A stretch of 64,000 nucleotides of DNA from an uncultured Bacillaceae bacterium (GTDB taxonomy: Bacteria; Bacillota; Bacilli; Bacillales; Bacillaceae_L). Below the pieces are notes generated by a model. It saw only the letters and a program-made list of their open reading frames with translations, did no database searches and was not told where the DNA came from. The translations under genes and the position numbers were made by a program. Below are positions 26,424-34,814 of the stretch, piece after piece. Positions within the stretch are counted from its first letter, which is position 1. Every line of letters starts with the position of its first letter. The stretch is from positions 1-64,000 of the forward strand of contig CANMHG010000011.1 of assembly GCA_947497585.1 (NCBI GenBank). Direction: 5' to 3'.

Positions 26424-27151
26424 TGAACAGCACCACCTTCTGATTCACCTGAAGCAATGAAAAATAGTTCCTCGACTCTTCCATTTTCAGTTTTATTAAG
26501 TAGATTTGTTACAGTATCGTATTCAATTAAGGAACCATTATAAATGAGTGCAGCCTTATCGCACTCTGTTACTTCATCCATTACATGTGTAGAAACAATA
26601 ATCGTTGTCCCAGAGTTTTTTATAACTTGAAATTGGTCCCATATCTTACGACGTAACACAGGATCGATTCCTACTGTCGGTTCATCTAAGAATAATATTT
26701 TGGGAGAATGTAAAATGGCAGCTGCTAGCGAAAGTCGTTTTTTCATACCACCCGAAAAATTCTTCACTAACTTCTTTCTATGCTCTGTTAAATCAACAAT
26801 AGCAAGTACCTCATCGATACGCTTTCTTAATTCATGTTTGCCAATCTGGTATAGCCCTCCAAAAAAATGCAAATTGGCTTCAGCAGATAGATCGTCATAT
26901 AATGAATCATTCTGCGGCATAAAGCCTACCTTTTTTAACATTTTCATATTTGGAATTTCCACCTCTGCAAATCGAATAGTCCCCTGGTCAGCAGTAATTG
27001 CTCCAATCATCAGGCGAATTAATGTTGTTTTCCCTGAACCCGAAGGACCAAGCAAACAACAAATTTCTCCTATCGGAATCGTGAATGTAATATCATTTAT
27101 AACTTGCTTTTTATCAAAACTTTTACTGACATTAGAGACCTGAATTTCCAT
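26420..27151 (-). CDS. ABC transporter ATP-binding protein (exporter type)
   Basis: The 243-residue ATPase has Walker A GPSGSGKTT (about residues 34-42), the Q-loop in MPQNDSLYDDLSAE, the signature NFSGGMKKRLSLA, Walker B ILFLDEPTVGIDP and the H-loop VSTHVMDE. The DEPTVGIDP and VMDE forms are characteristic of the DrrA/CcmA exporter branch. It powers the ABC-2 permease encoded immediately downstream. The start is preceded by AAGGAGG at seven bases. It is divergent from the TetR gene, and both promoters lie in a 226-bp gap with two palindromes. Confidence 0.9.
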   Translation of the reverse strand: MEIQVSNVSKSFDKKQVINDITFTIPIGEICCLLGPSGSGKTTLIRLMIGAITADQGTIRFAEVEIPNMKMLKKVGFMPQNDSLYDDLSAEANLHFFGGLYQIGKHELRKRIDEVLAIVDLTEHRKKLVKNFSGGMKKRLSLAAAILHSPKILFLDEPTVGIDPVLRRKIWDQFQVIKNSGTTIIVSTHVMDEVTECDKAALIYNGSLIEYDTVTNLLNKTENGRVEELFFIASGESEGGAVQ

Positions 27152-27238
27152 CGTTTTACCTCCTTCAATAACATCTTAGCAACCGTAATATTTCAAAAAA
27201 ATGAATTTCTATTTCTTCCTATTTTCAGTTAAAATATT

Positions 27239-27257
27239 AAACAACGACGTGTTGTTT
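27239..27257. promoter_or_regulatory. Candidate operator, inverted repeat with 5-bp spacer
   Basis: AAACAAC and GTTGTTT are exact inverted 7-bp arms around GACGT, 88 bp upstream of the ABC exporter genes. It may be bound by the divergently encoded TetR protein. Confidence 0.5.
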
Positions 27258-27317
27258 ATCCCTTGATAACATTATAAATTCTGGTTTTATGTTACTCAAT
27301 AAACAAAAATTATCGAT

Positions 27318-27335
27318 GTGTCGGTTAACCGACAC
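27318..27335. promoter_or_regulatory. Perfect 18-bp palindrome, candidate TetR operator
   Basis: GTGTCGGTTAACCGACAC is a perfect palindrome, 43 bp upstream of the TetR start. TetR-family proteins commonly bind such sites in the divergent gap with the exporter they control. Confidence 0.7.
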
Positions 27336-27377
27336 TATTTATAAATGTGTTCAAAATAATTTATAGGAGGACTTGGA

Positions 27378-27995
27378 ATGAGTGACATAGGTTTGGATTT
27401 ACGTGTTATACGAACAAAAGAAGCTATCAAGAATGCATTGATTGAATTAATAGAAGAAAAAGGATTTGAGGCACTTACCGTTAAAGACATCACAACTCGG
27501 GCAAAAATCAATCGTGGAACCTTTTACAGTCATTATCAGGATAAATTTGATTTAATGGTCAAATGTGAGGAAGAAGTAGTGCAAGAAATGGAGAACAAGA
27601 TCATTAAAAACATTCCGAAAGTCATTGCAGGTTTAGATACAAATACTCCGAATACTATCCCCTTTACCTTTCTTGTTCCATTTTTTGAATTTATAAATCA
27701 AAATAGAGGACTTATGAAGGCCTTGTTGGGTCCAGGAGGAGATTTATCTTTTCAAACAAAATTGAAACTATTTATGAGGAAAGCCTTATTTGATAGTAAC
27801 AACAATTTTATTTTTAAGCAGGCAGATCTTCTTGTCCCACCAGAATACTTGATTTCTTATATCGCTTCAGCACATATAGGCGTTATTCAAGAATGGCTTA
27901 ATAGTGATAGAGCAGAATCACCACAAGAGATAGCTCGAATTATATCGACGATGACCATTAATGGCCCATTCTTTGCAGCAGGATTAAAAAAGTAA
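27378..27995 (+). CDS. TetR/AcrR-family transcriptional regulator
   Basis: The 205-residue protein has the TetR helix-turn-helix at about residues 12-58, with IEEKGFEALTVKDITTRAKI and NRGTFYSHYQDKFDLM. The C-terminal ligand-binding part resembles the TetR_C_7 type. It has ATAGGAGG about eight bases before the ATG. It is divergent from the ABC exporter genes and is the likely repressor of both units, acting on the palindromes at 27239 and 27318. The ligand is unknown but is probably an exported compound. Repeat copy E2 starts five bases after its stop. Confidence 0.9.
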   Translation: MSDIGLDLRVIRTKEAIKNALIELIEEKGFEALTVKDITTRAKINRGTFYSHYQDKFDLMVKCEEEVVQEMENKIIKNIPKVIAGLDTNTPNTIPFTFLVPFFEFINQNRGLMKALLGPGGDLSFQTKLKLFMRKALFDSNNNFIFKQADLLVPPEYLISYIASAHIGVIQEWLNSDRAESPQEIARIISTMTINGPFFAAGLKK

Positions 27996-27999
27996 ATAT

Positions 28000-28085
28000 T
28001 GAAACACTGGGACGGTCCTACTGTTTGCTTCGTCTAGCGAAACGAAAGAAACATGAGGACCGTCCCTATGTTCCACCATGTTCCA
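28000..28085. repeat. Palindromic repeat element, copy E2
   Basis: Arms GGGACGGTCCT (28009-28019) and AGGACCGTCCC (28056-28066) and almost the whole 85-bp unit repeat copy E1 in the same orientation, 2.7 kb apart. The ends TGAAACA and TGTTCCA are imperfect terminal inverted repeats. The two copies bracket the ABC exporter and TetR genes. Confidence 0.85.
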
Positions 28086-28163
28086 AAATGTTTCCGTTCT
28101 AATAGATTTTGTCCTACTCATATTTTAATAGATAGAAACAGTCGGAATGGAGTGTGGATATAG

Positions 28164-29573
28164 TTGAAAAAAGTCAAGGTTAGATTACGCCCTATCGTAA
28201 CTAATATCAATTTGCCTACAGTTATGAAAACAACGGTACTTCCCGGTGACTCTGTTGAACGTTTATTTATTGCAACCCAGGTGGGGGAAATCTTTTATGT
28301 AGGAAACGGAGAGGTTAAGACTTTTTTAGATATTCGGTCGAGAGTTATAAAACTAGGTGAATCTCGGGGTGGATATGATGAGCGAGGACTACTTGGCCTC
28401 GCGTTTCATCCTCAATTTTATTACAACGGTCTATTTTATCTTCATTATTCAAAAGCAGGCACTCAAGGTCCAGGTGCTCCTCATGATTCATATGAGCCTA
28501 ACCCTTGTGAGCCAAGTACCCTAAACCTGAAATGGAATAATAGAGAACAACAGTATGATCATATCGATACAGTTGAAGAGTGGAAATTACAAATAAATGG
28601 GCAACCTCAAAAAAGACGGACTTTGCTTAACTTAAGGAGACCCTTTTATAATCATAATGGTTTCAATAGCTTAACCTTTTCACCCGAAACAGGAAAGCTT
28701 GTGTTAACAACCGGAGATGGTGGCTCAGGCTTTGATCCATTCAATTTAGCTCAAGATGATATGGAAATCGCCGGAAAAATTATCGAAATTGATGTTACTA
28801 AAAACACTTCTATCGTTGATCCGCCAGCAGTCACACGTTTTAATGAGCTTCCAATTCCTATTCAAGAAACACTCACAGTCATTGTTAAAGGGGTTCGAAA
28901 TATCCCAGGGATTTCCTATCAAAGGTTTTACAATCAATATATTAAATATGTAGGAAATGTCGGACAGGAATTGATAGAATCCGTCTTTTCATTCGTTCAT
29001 TATAAACCCATCCCAGTTAGACAGCTTGTTCAAGCTTCCTTAAGAAACACTGAGCTAAACTCAGACAGATATATTAACCTAGGCTGGAGAGGTTGGGAAG
29101 GTGATTTGCCGACTCCTATACTTAAGGATTGTGATGAAAACTCTAATTTAGATAAGAAAACCATTGCTTTTTACAATGAAGCAATTAAACTCTCACCTAA
29201 GCGAATTCCGCCTTTAACAAGTTATTATCATCAAGATCCTCGCCCCGATAAGTTCGGGGGAACCGCACTTACGGGAGTGCAAGCCTATTGGGGGAATGAG
29301 ATTCCCGCTTTGATGGGAAGTGTTGTGTTTACTGACCTGGCACGGAAAGAAGAACCTTCTGATCAAGGGTTCTTGGCTTATACGAGGTTACGGTCAGATG
29401 CTAGACAAGATGATTTTGGTATCATTGAAACTGATTATGATTTTGGGGATAGATCTGCTTATTATGTTGGTCTTGGGACGAATTCCGATCAAACTAGACT
29501 ATATTTGGGTGTTTATGGGTCAATGAAGGTGACTGATCTTAATCAGGGGACTGTGTTTGAGGTTGTTGGGTGA
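28164..29573 (+). CDS. PQQ-dependent glucose/sorbosone dehydrogenase-like protein
   Basis: The 469-residue product has the beta-propeller pattern of the GSDH family: RLFIATQVGEIFYVGNG near the start, DERGLLGLAFHPQF, YNHNGFNSLTFSPETGKLVL, TTGDGGSGFDP, and later GGTALTGVQAYWGNEIPAL. The TTG at 28164 is the first usable start; a GGAGTG lies rather far upstream, so the exact start is uncertain. No signal peptide is visible, which is unusual for a family that mostly acts outside the cytoplasm. The function may be oxidation of an aldose, with PQQ not proven. Tandem array R3 follows 64 bp after its stop. Confidence 0.8.
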   Translation: MKKVKVRLRPIVTNINLPTVMKTTVLPGDSVERLFIATQVGEIFYVGNGEVKTFLDIRSRVIKLGESRGGYDERGLLGLAFHPQFYYNGLFYLHYSKAGTQGPGAPHDSYEPNPCEPSTLNLKWNNREQQYDHIDTVEEWKLQINGQPQKRRTLLNLRRPFYNHNGFNSLTFSPETGKLVLTTGDGGSGFDPFNLAQDDMEIAGKIIEIDVTKNTSIVDPPAVTRFNELPIPIQETLTVIVKGVRNIPGISYQRFYNQYIKYVGNVGQELIESVFSFVHYKPIPVRQLVQASLRNTELNSDRYINLGWRGWEGDLPTPILKDCDENSNLDKKTIAFYNEAIKLSPKRIPPLTSYYHQDPRPDKFGGTALTGVQAYWGNEIPALMGSVVFTDLARKEEPSDQGFLAYTRLRSDARQDDFGIIETDYDFGDRSAYYVGLGTNSDQTRLYLGVYGSMKVTDLNQGTVFEVVG

Positions 29574-29636
29574 TTGTGGACCGACGATAGAGACAGTTTG
29601 AGATTTGTGAAAAAGTTGATAAGCGAGTGGTGTCTA

Positions 29637-29986
29637 TTCAGACTTCGATTCTATCTTTGTTTGAGTTGAAGTCCGAATCCTTGCCTCTTTCAGACTTCGA
29701 TTACTCGCATGTCCGAATTGAAGTCCGAATCCTTGCCTCTTTCAGACTTCGATTCTACGTTTGGCTGAGTTGAAGTCCGAATCCACACCTTTTTCAGACT
29801 TCGTTTACTCCTTGTCCGAATTGAAGTCCGAATCCACACCTTTTTCAGACTTCGATTACTCGCTTGTCCGAATTGAAGTCCGAATCCACACCTTTTTCAG
29901 ACTTCGTTTACTCGCTTGTCCGAATTGAATTCCAAATCCACGCCTCTTTCAGACTTCAAATCTATCTTTGTTTTAGTTGAAGTACC
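29637..29986. repeat. Tandem array of 52-bp units (array R3)
   Basis: The motif CAGACTTC recurs at 29639, 29691, 29743, 29795, 29846, 29898 and 29950, a 51-52 bp period over about 6.5 copies. Arms GAAGTCCGAA and TTCAGACTTC pair with one mismatch around an 11-base loop, and a second pairing spans the longer spacer. The core TCCGAATCCTTGCCTCTTTC with its flank matches 21 of 25 bases of array R1. The array occupies most of the 487-bp gap between the sugar dehydrogenase and yesL-like genes, leaving only the yesL promoter area. Confidence 0.92.
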
Positions 29987-30060
29987 CTATTACTTCCTTT
30001 GTCTTTTATATGTGTTTATAGCTATAATAAGGGTAGTGTAAACTTAAGGAGTGTACTACC

Positions 30061-30687
30061 ATGAATAACGTACCTGTTTTTATATATAGAGTTTGTGAAT
30101 GGATTATGAGGTTCGCCTATGTAAACATTCTTTGGATACTTTTTTCAGCCTTGGGGCTAGTAGCTCTTGGCGTGTTCCCTTCCACTATTGCAATGTTCAC
30201 AGTGATTCGGCAATGGATCAAGGGTGAAGCTGATATAAAAATCTTTAAGACCTTCTGGGACTCTTACAAGAAAGATTGGATTAAAGGAAATACAATAGGG
30301 GCATTTTTAGTCGTTATTGGTTTCATCATATATATAGAGAGCAAAATCATTTTAGTTAGTACACAACCATTAGTACAATTTAGTAAATATCCCTTTTTAT
30401 TATTAGTGATCGGCTTTATCTTTCTTGTTCTTTATATATTCCCAACCTATGTTCACTATCAAATTAGCACTATTCAAGTTTTTAAAAACTCACTGTTAAT
30501 AGCACTTGTTAACCCTTTAAATAATATTGTACTGATTCTTTCCTTAGTACTCCTATATTATATTTTTCAAATACTACCACCATTAGCCTTTTTCTTTGGA
30601 GGAAGCGCCTCAGCTTATATCATCATGTGGGCTTGTTATCAAGGTTTTAAAGAGGTAGACAAAAAAAGAGAAAAACTCAGGCAGTAA
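30061..30687 (+). CDS. yesL: YesL-family integral membrane protein (DUF624)
   Basis: The 208-residue protein has five to six hydrophobic segments and starts with VCEWIMRFAYVNILWILFSA, then ALGVFPSTIAMFTVIRQWIKG, the signature of the YesL/DUF624 family. YesL genes are usually found beside carbohydrate ABC importers and YesM/YesN-type two-component systems, as here, but their function is not known. AAGGAG lies seven to eight bases before the ATG. It is convergent with the xylo-oligosaccharide importer genes and ends at a shared terminator. Confidence 0.87.
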   Translation: MNNVPVFIYRVCEWIMRFAYVNILWILFSALGLVALGVFPSTIAMFTVIRQWIKGEADIKIFKTFWDSYKKDWIKGNTIGAFLVVIGFIIYIESKIILVSTQPLVQFSKYPFLLLVIGFIFLVLYIFPTYVHYQISTIQVFKNSLLIALVNPLNNIVLILSLVLLYYIFQILPPLAFFFGGSASAYIIMWACYQGFKEVDKKREKLRQ

Positions 30688-30690
30688 AAA

Positions 30691-30724
30691 AGAAGAATAA
30701 CCCGGGGGGCTATTCTTCTTTTTT
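30691..30724. terminator. Bidirectional terminator between yesL and the importer operon
   Basis: AGAAGAATA and TATTCTTCT form a stem around a GC-rich loop (CCCGGGGGGC), with T-runs on both strands. It overlaps the 3' end of the importer operon. Confidence 0.82.
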
Positions 30725-30725
30725 A

Positions 30726-31550
30726 TTATCCTTTTACTGAGCCAGCCGCAATCCCTTCGACGATCTTATTGCTAAAGAATAGGAAGGCTAGAAGGATTGG
30801 TAAAATACTGATTACTAGTGTTGCTCCAATTGCTCCCCACTCAGTCATATACTGGCCGATGAAGTTTTGAATCCCAACTGTTAACGTTTTATATTTGTCT
30901 GAACTAATAAACGTATTGATGAATACGAACTCGTTCCAGTTATAAATCATGTTAATGATAACGGTTGTTGAGATAACCGGCATTGTAATTGGTAACGTGA
31001 TTTGAAAAAAGATACGATGAACAGAACATCCATCAATAACAGCTGCCTCTTCAATCTCACGAGGGAGTGTATAGTAAAACCCTAGTAAAATCATGATTGT
31101 TAACGGAAGATTAAATGCAACATATGATAAAATTATCGCTAAAGGATGGTCTATTAAGTTAACTTTTAAAAAGAAATCAAACAAAGGAATTAACGTAGAG
31201 TGAACTGGTATCATCATCCCTACCATAAATAATCCTAGCACTAACTTGTTTAATTTCCATTGCATTCTTGTAATTGCAAAAGTTACTAAACTAGCAAGAA
31301 TAACTGTTAATGCAACAGATGCAACTGTAATCCATACACTATTAAAGAAATATAAGCTAATATTTCCCTGTGTCCAAACAGTCGTGTAGTTTTCCCACTT
31401 AGGATCCGCCGGTAATGAGAACGGTGAGGCATTATATATCTCCTGATTATCCTTTAGAGAGAAGAATACAAGCCAAATCAATGGATAGATTTGCAGGAAA
31501 GCGAATAAGCCTAGTATTAAATACAATATTGCATACCCAAGTTTTTTCAA
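30726..31550 (-). CDS. xynG: Carbohydrate ABC transporter permease, MalG type (XynG-like)
   Basis: The 274-residue membrane protein has six hydrophobic segments and the EAA loop EIEEAAVIDGCSVHRIFFQI near residue 190, typical of MalG/AraQ permeases. It pairs with the 31565-32443 permease. The gene order after the two-component genes (binding protein, permease, permease) corresponds to xynEFG of Geobacillus, which imports xylo-oligosaccharides. No ATPase gene is present, so a shared MsmX-type ATPase elsewhere is expected. The symbol follows that synteny, not a sequence search. Confidence 0.87.
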   Translation of the reverse strand: MKKLGYAILYLILGLFAFLQIYPLIWLVFFSLKDNQEIYNASPFSLPADPKWENYTTVWTQGNISLYFFNSVWITVASVALTVILASLVTFAITRMQWKLNKLVLGLFMVGMMIPVHSTLIPLFDFFLKVNLIDHPLAIILSYVAFNLPLTIMILLGFYYTLPREIEEAAVIDGCSVHRIFFQITLPITMPVISTTVIINMIYNWNEFVFINTFISSDKYKTLTVGIQNFIGQYMTEWGAIGATLVISILPILLAFLFFSNKIVEGIAAGSVKG

Positions 31551-31564
31551 GTGAATTCCCCTCC

Positions 31565-32443
31565 TTAGTATTGAATCTCTTCGTCCGTAGCCGTTAGCTT
31601 ACGAATTAGCCATGTTACCACTAAAATAATTAGTAATAAGAAGAAGCCTACCGCACTACCGTATCCAAAATCATAAGTGACAAACGCTTTTTTATACATG
31701 TAAGATGCAATTACTTCACTGGCACCATTTGGACCTCCACCAGTCATTACATAAATGAGATCAAAGTATTTTAAAGATCCTACAATTGCAAGTACAATCG
31801 TTACTTTTATAACTCCCGATATAAGTGGCAGCTTAATTTTATAAGCAATTTGCAAAGGAGAAGCTCCATCGATTCTTGCTGCTTCTACGATTGATTCTGG
31901 TATATTCTTTAATGCTGCATAATAAATGATGATATAAAAACCTGCATACTGCCAAATGATTGGTACGAAAATAGCAAATAAAACATACTTAGGCTCTGCT
32001 AACCAAGCAGGTGGGTTGTCAACCCCAAGTGACATTAGTAAACTATTTAACATACCGTTAGAAGGATGATAGATTTTTAGCCAAAGTTGAGCGATTGCTA
32101 CTGAAGATAATAGCATCGGAATCAAATATATCTTTCTAAATGTATTTGCACCTTTTATTTTTGTTACTAGTACTAGTGAAATAGCTAGATATCCTATTAA
32201 ACTAACAGCTGAAAATAGCGCTAATAAGAACGAGTGCATTGCACTTCTCCAAAAGTCACCATCTTGAATTAGCTTAATATAATTATCTAAGCCTATAAAT
32301 GTCATCTCACCGATTCCATCCCACTTCATCAGCCCATAATATCCGGTTAATACAATAGGGATATAGATTAACACCATGATCAAAAGTAGAGCGGGGAGTA
32401 CATACATAGCAATGATGAGCTTATTTGACATGACTTTGTTCAT
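31565..32443 (-). CDS. xynF: Carbohydrate ABC transporter permease, MalF type (XynF-like)
   Basis: The 292-residue protein has six hydrophobic segments and the coupling loop ESIVEAARIDGASPLQIAYK near residue 195, which identifies it as a MalF/LacF-type sugar permease. It starts with AAGGGGATG close to its ATG and lies 14 bp before the second permease gene. Two hairpins separate it from the binding-protein gene. It is the middle part of a three-gene importer for a xylan-derived oligosaccharide, inferred from the surrounding xyl genes. Confidence 0.87.
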   Translation of the reverse strand: MNKVMSNKLIIAMYVLPALLLIMVLIYIPIVLTGYYGLMKWDGIGEMTFIGLDNYIKLIQDGDFWRSAMHSFLLALFSAVSLIGYLAISLVLVTKIKGANTFRKIYLIPMLLSSVAIAQLWLKIYHPSNGMLNSLLMSLGVDNPPAWLAEPKYVLFAIFVPIIWQYAGFYIIIYYAALKNIPESIVEAARIDGASPLQIAYKIKLPLISGVIKVTIVLAIVGSLKYFDLIYVMTGGGPNGASEVIASYMYKKAFVTYDFGYGSAVGFFLLLIILVVTWLIRKLTATDEEIQY

Positions 32444-32497
32444 TTTTTCATCCCCTTATCGTAAAGTAAAATTTTTATAAGTTCAGTACAATTGTTT

Positions 32498-32550
32498 ATT
32501 TTTGACTGATTCCTAAGAAATGGGTGATTTCTCACGAATCAGTCAAAAAT
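32498..32550. other. Long stem-loop downstream of the binding-protein gene
   Basis: ATTTTTGACTGATTC and GAATCAGTCAAAAAT are perfect inverted 15-bp arms with a 23-base loop. Together with the next hairpin it lies in the gap before the xynF gene and probably protects or attenuates the transcript. Confidence 0.6.
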
Positions 32551-32555
32551 TAAGT

Positions 32556-32596
32556 CTGAAAAGGACATATCAAGTTCGAGATATGTCCTTTTTCAG
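32556..32596 (-). terminator. Attenuator-like hairpin after the binding-protein gene
   Basis: On the minus strand CTGAAAAAGGACATAT and ATATGTCCTTTTCAG pair with a one-base bulge and a 10-base loop, 14 bp after the stop codon. Such partial terminators raise the level of binding protein over permeases. Confidence 0.65.
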
Positions 32597-32609
32597 CAAA
32601 GTTTAAGTC

Positions 32610-33941
32610 TTACTCTTCAGCAGCTAGAGCATCTTCGTGTTTTTTCGCAAACTCTTCTGGAGTGATCTGCTTACCAAATAGAGATTGGATCATGTTTAAG
32701 TGCTCTTGTGCAACTGCTGGGCTCATTTGAACATCTGCATATAATGTGATATTGCTTGCATTGCTTAGTTCATTTAGTACATCAATGTACATTTGTGGTA
32801 GATCCATTGTAGACGTATCAACCTTTGTTGCAGGGATTACACCAGCGTCTGTAACTGACACCTCACCCCATTTTTGTACAAAGAACTTAACGAAATCTTT
32901 CGCTTCTGCTTTAACCTCTGAAGCCTCTGATACGAATAATCCTACACCAGGACCACCTACAAAGCTGTTGATGTCACCTTTTCCACCTTCAACAGTTGGG
33001 AACTTAAAGAAACCAATTGAATCTCTAAATTCTTGTGGAACATCTTGATTTGTCGTATAGTTTGGAAGCTCCCAAGTACCCATTAAGTACATACCTGCCT
33101 GGTTGTTCATGAAAGGACCTTTTGCCTCTTCATTTCCAAGTCCGTTATGCCCTTTAACGAAAGCATTCATATCAACTAGATTTTGAATTTCTTGAGCAGC
33201 TGAAACTAAAGCTGGATCTTCAAAAGTACCTGTGCGGTTAATTGCGTTTGTTAATGTTTCAGGACCACCGAAACGGTCAGCTAGATACATATACCACATA
33301 GAACCAGTCCATGGCTCTTTGTTACCTACTGTAATTGGAGTAATACCTGCATCAGCCAATGTTTTAACGATAGTTTTGAATTCTTCATATGTTTTTGGTA
33401 CTTCTAAACCGTGCTCTGCAAAGATTGTTTTGTTGTAATAGATTGGTGCGATATTTAGCTCTAGTGGTAATCCGTATGTCTTACCATCAAATGCAAAAGC
33501 TTCTGTTGTTCCTGAGATGAAAGAGTCAGATAAGCCTTCGCTTAAAACATCATCTAACTGAGCAAATTTGTTACCGTTTACATAAGGCTCTAAAAAGCCT
33601 GCTGCCCAAGTTAAACCTACATCCGGCAGTTTATTTGATGAAGCTAAGATTTTAATTTTTTCTTTATATTGATCATTTGAAAGAACTTCCAATTCAATGT
33701 TTACATTCGGATTTGCATCTTCGTACTCTGTAATAATGTTTTGCACAATCATATTATGTTGCTTGGAGCTACCTTCTGGCCATAAGTGCATAAAGTTAAC
33801 TGTTACCTGCTCTTTTGAACCAGAATCTGATTTTGAACTATCATTTTCTTTGCTATCATTTGACCCTGAACAGCCTGCTAATACTAGTGCAAAAATAAGT
33901 GAAAGAATAGCAAATGATGAAAACGCTTTCTTTTTTAGCAT
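32610..33941 (-). CDS. xynE: Sugar-binding lipoprotein, family 1 (XynE-like)
   Basis: From the ATG at 33941, which has AGGGGGT eight bases upstream, the protein has 443 residues. The signal peptide ends in LAGC with Cys24, so it is a lipoprotein. A Ser/Asp/Lys-rich linker follows and then a family-1 sugar-binding fold with VTVNFMHLWPEGSSKQHN and later NQAGMYLMGTWELPNY. It should deliver oligosaccharides to the XynFG-like permeases. A response-regulator gene lies 112 bp upstream on the same strand, and its AraC-type domain is the likely activator. The exact sugar is inferred from synteny. Confidence 0.87.
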   Translation of the reverse strand: MLKKKAFSSFAILSLIFALVLAGCSGSNDSKENDSSKSDSGSKEQVTVNFMHLWPEGSSKQHNMIVQNIITEYEDANPNVNIELEVLSNDQYKEKIKILASSNKLPDVGLTWAAGFLEPYVNGNKFAQLDDVLSEGLSDSFISGTTEAFAFDGKTYGLPLELNIAPIYYNKTIFAEHGLEVPKTYEEFKTIVKTLADAGITPITVGNKEPWTGSMWYMYLADRFGGPETLTNAINRTGTFEDPALVSAAQEIQNLVDMNAFVKGHNGLGNEEAKGPFMNNQAGMYLMGTWELPNYTTNQDVPQEFRDSIGFFKFPTVEGGKGDINSFVGGPGVGLFVSEASEVKAEAKDFVKFFVQKWGEVSVTDAGVIPATKVDTSTMDLPQMYIDVLNELSNASNITLYADVQMSPAVAQEHLNMIQSLFGKQITPEEFAKKHEDALAAEE

Positions 33942-34052
33942 TTTTAATACCCCCTGCAATTTTTTAATGTGTTTTACTACTACTTAATGGTATCACCACA
34001 GAGGGGTATTCGTAAGGTAACGATGATTAGTTAAAATTCCAAAATTATTAGA

Positions 34053-34814
34053 TTACTTTACTTTATACCTATTAGGAGTAACATTTTCGTACTCCTTAAA
34101 GATTTTTATAAAGTATTTGGGTGTATTGTAACCCACTTGTTCAGCAATTTCACTTACAGTCAAATTAGTCGTTAATAAAAGATTTTTCGCTTTTTGGATT
34201 CTTATTCGAGTAACATATTCACTGAACGTCATATTAGTTTGATCTTTAAAAAGTACGCTAAAATAACTTGGATTTAAATGGACATGCTTTGCAACTTCTT
34301 TTAAGTTGATTTGGTTTGATATATTAGAATCTAAATACTTAATTGCCTTTTCTATCGGACCATCTAACTTTTCATCCTCTTTTATATGAACAAGCCTGTC
34401 ATCAACTACCTTTTCAATCATGCTGGCTCTTTTACGTTTCTCTTCTATCTCTAATGCATTCTCAACAACCTCAATTAGTTTTTGTTTATTAATTGGCTTT
34501 AAAAGATAATTGACTACCCCTAGCTCAATTGCTTCCTGTGCATAACTAAAATCAGAATAAGCCGATATAATGATGACGACTGGGAGCTGACCTATTCTCT
34601 TAATCTCTCTTAACATTTCCAAACCAGTCATTTCCGGCATATCGATATCTGTAATGAGTAAGTGAACCTGCTGACTTTTAAACACTTCAATTGCTGATGC
34701 TGCATTTGGGGCAACTAATATCTCTTTATTTCCGTTTGTCCAAGATTCAAGTGTTTTCTTTATTCCTTGAAGAGTTATGGACTCATCATCAACGACTAGT
34801 ATGTTTTTCTGCAT
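34053..34814 (-). CDS. xynC: AraC-type response regulator (YesN/XynC-like)
   Basis: The ATG at 34814, seven bases after GGAGGT, gives 253 residues; an earlier ATG falls inside the ribosome site. The receiver domain has the acidic pair Asp9-Asp10 and the phosphate-accepting Asp56 in LLITDIDMPEMTG. A linker is followed by two AraC helix-turn-helix motifs at the C-terminus (LKEVAKHVHLNPSYFSVLF and TVSEIAEQVGYNTPKYFIKI). It overlaps the kinase gene by 26 bp. It likely activates the adjoining importer genes on sensing xylan fragments, as in the Geobacillus XynDC system. Confidence 0.9.
   Translation of the reverse strand: MQKNILVVDDESITLQGIKKTLESWTNGNKEILVAPNAASAIEVFKSQQVHLLITDIDMPEMTGLEMLREIKRIGQLPVVIIISAYSDFSYAQEAIELGVVNYLLKPINKQKLIEVVENALEIEEKRKRASMIEKVVDDRLVHIKEDEKLDGPIEKAIKYLDSNISNQINLKEVAKHVHLNPSYFSVLFKDQTNMTFSEYVTRIRIQKAKNLLLTTNLTVSEIAEQVGYNTPKYFIKIFKEYENVTPNRYKVK

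Noticed and set aside
25303..28085. Composite transposon formed by E1 and E2
   Set aside because: No transposase gene lies between or beside the copies, and target-site duplications were not recognised; the copies are better described as REP-like repeats.
32746..33048. 100-codon plus-strand frame within the sugar-binding lipoprotein gene
   Set aside because: It is an antisense shadow of a clear family-1 SBP gene. Other antisense frames inside long genes were left out for the same reason.
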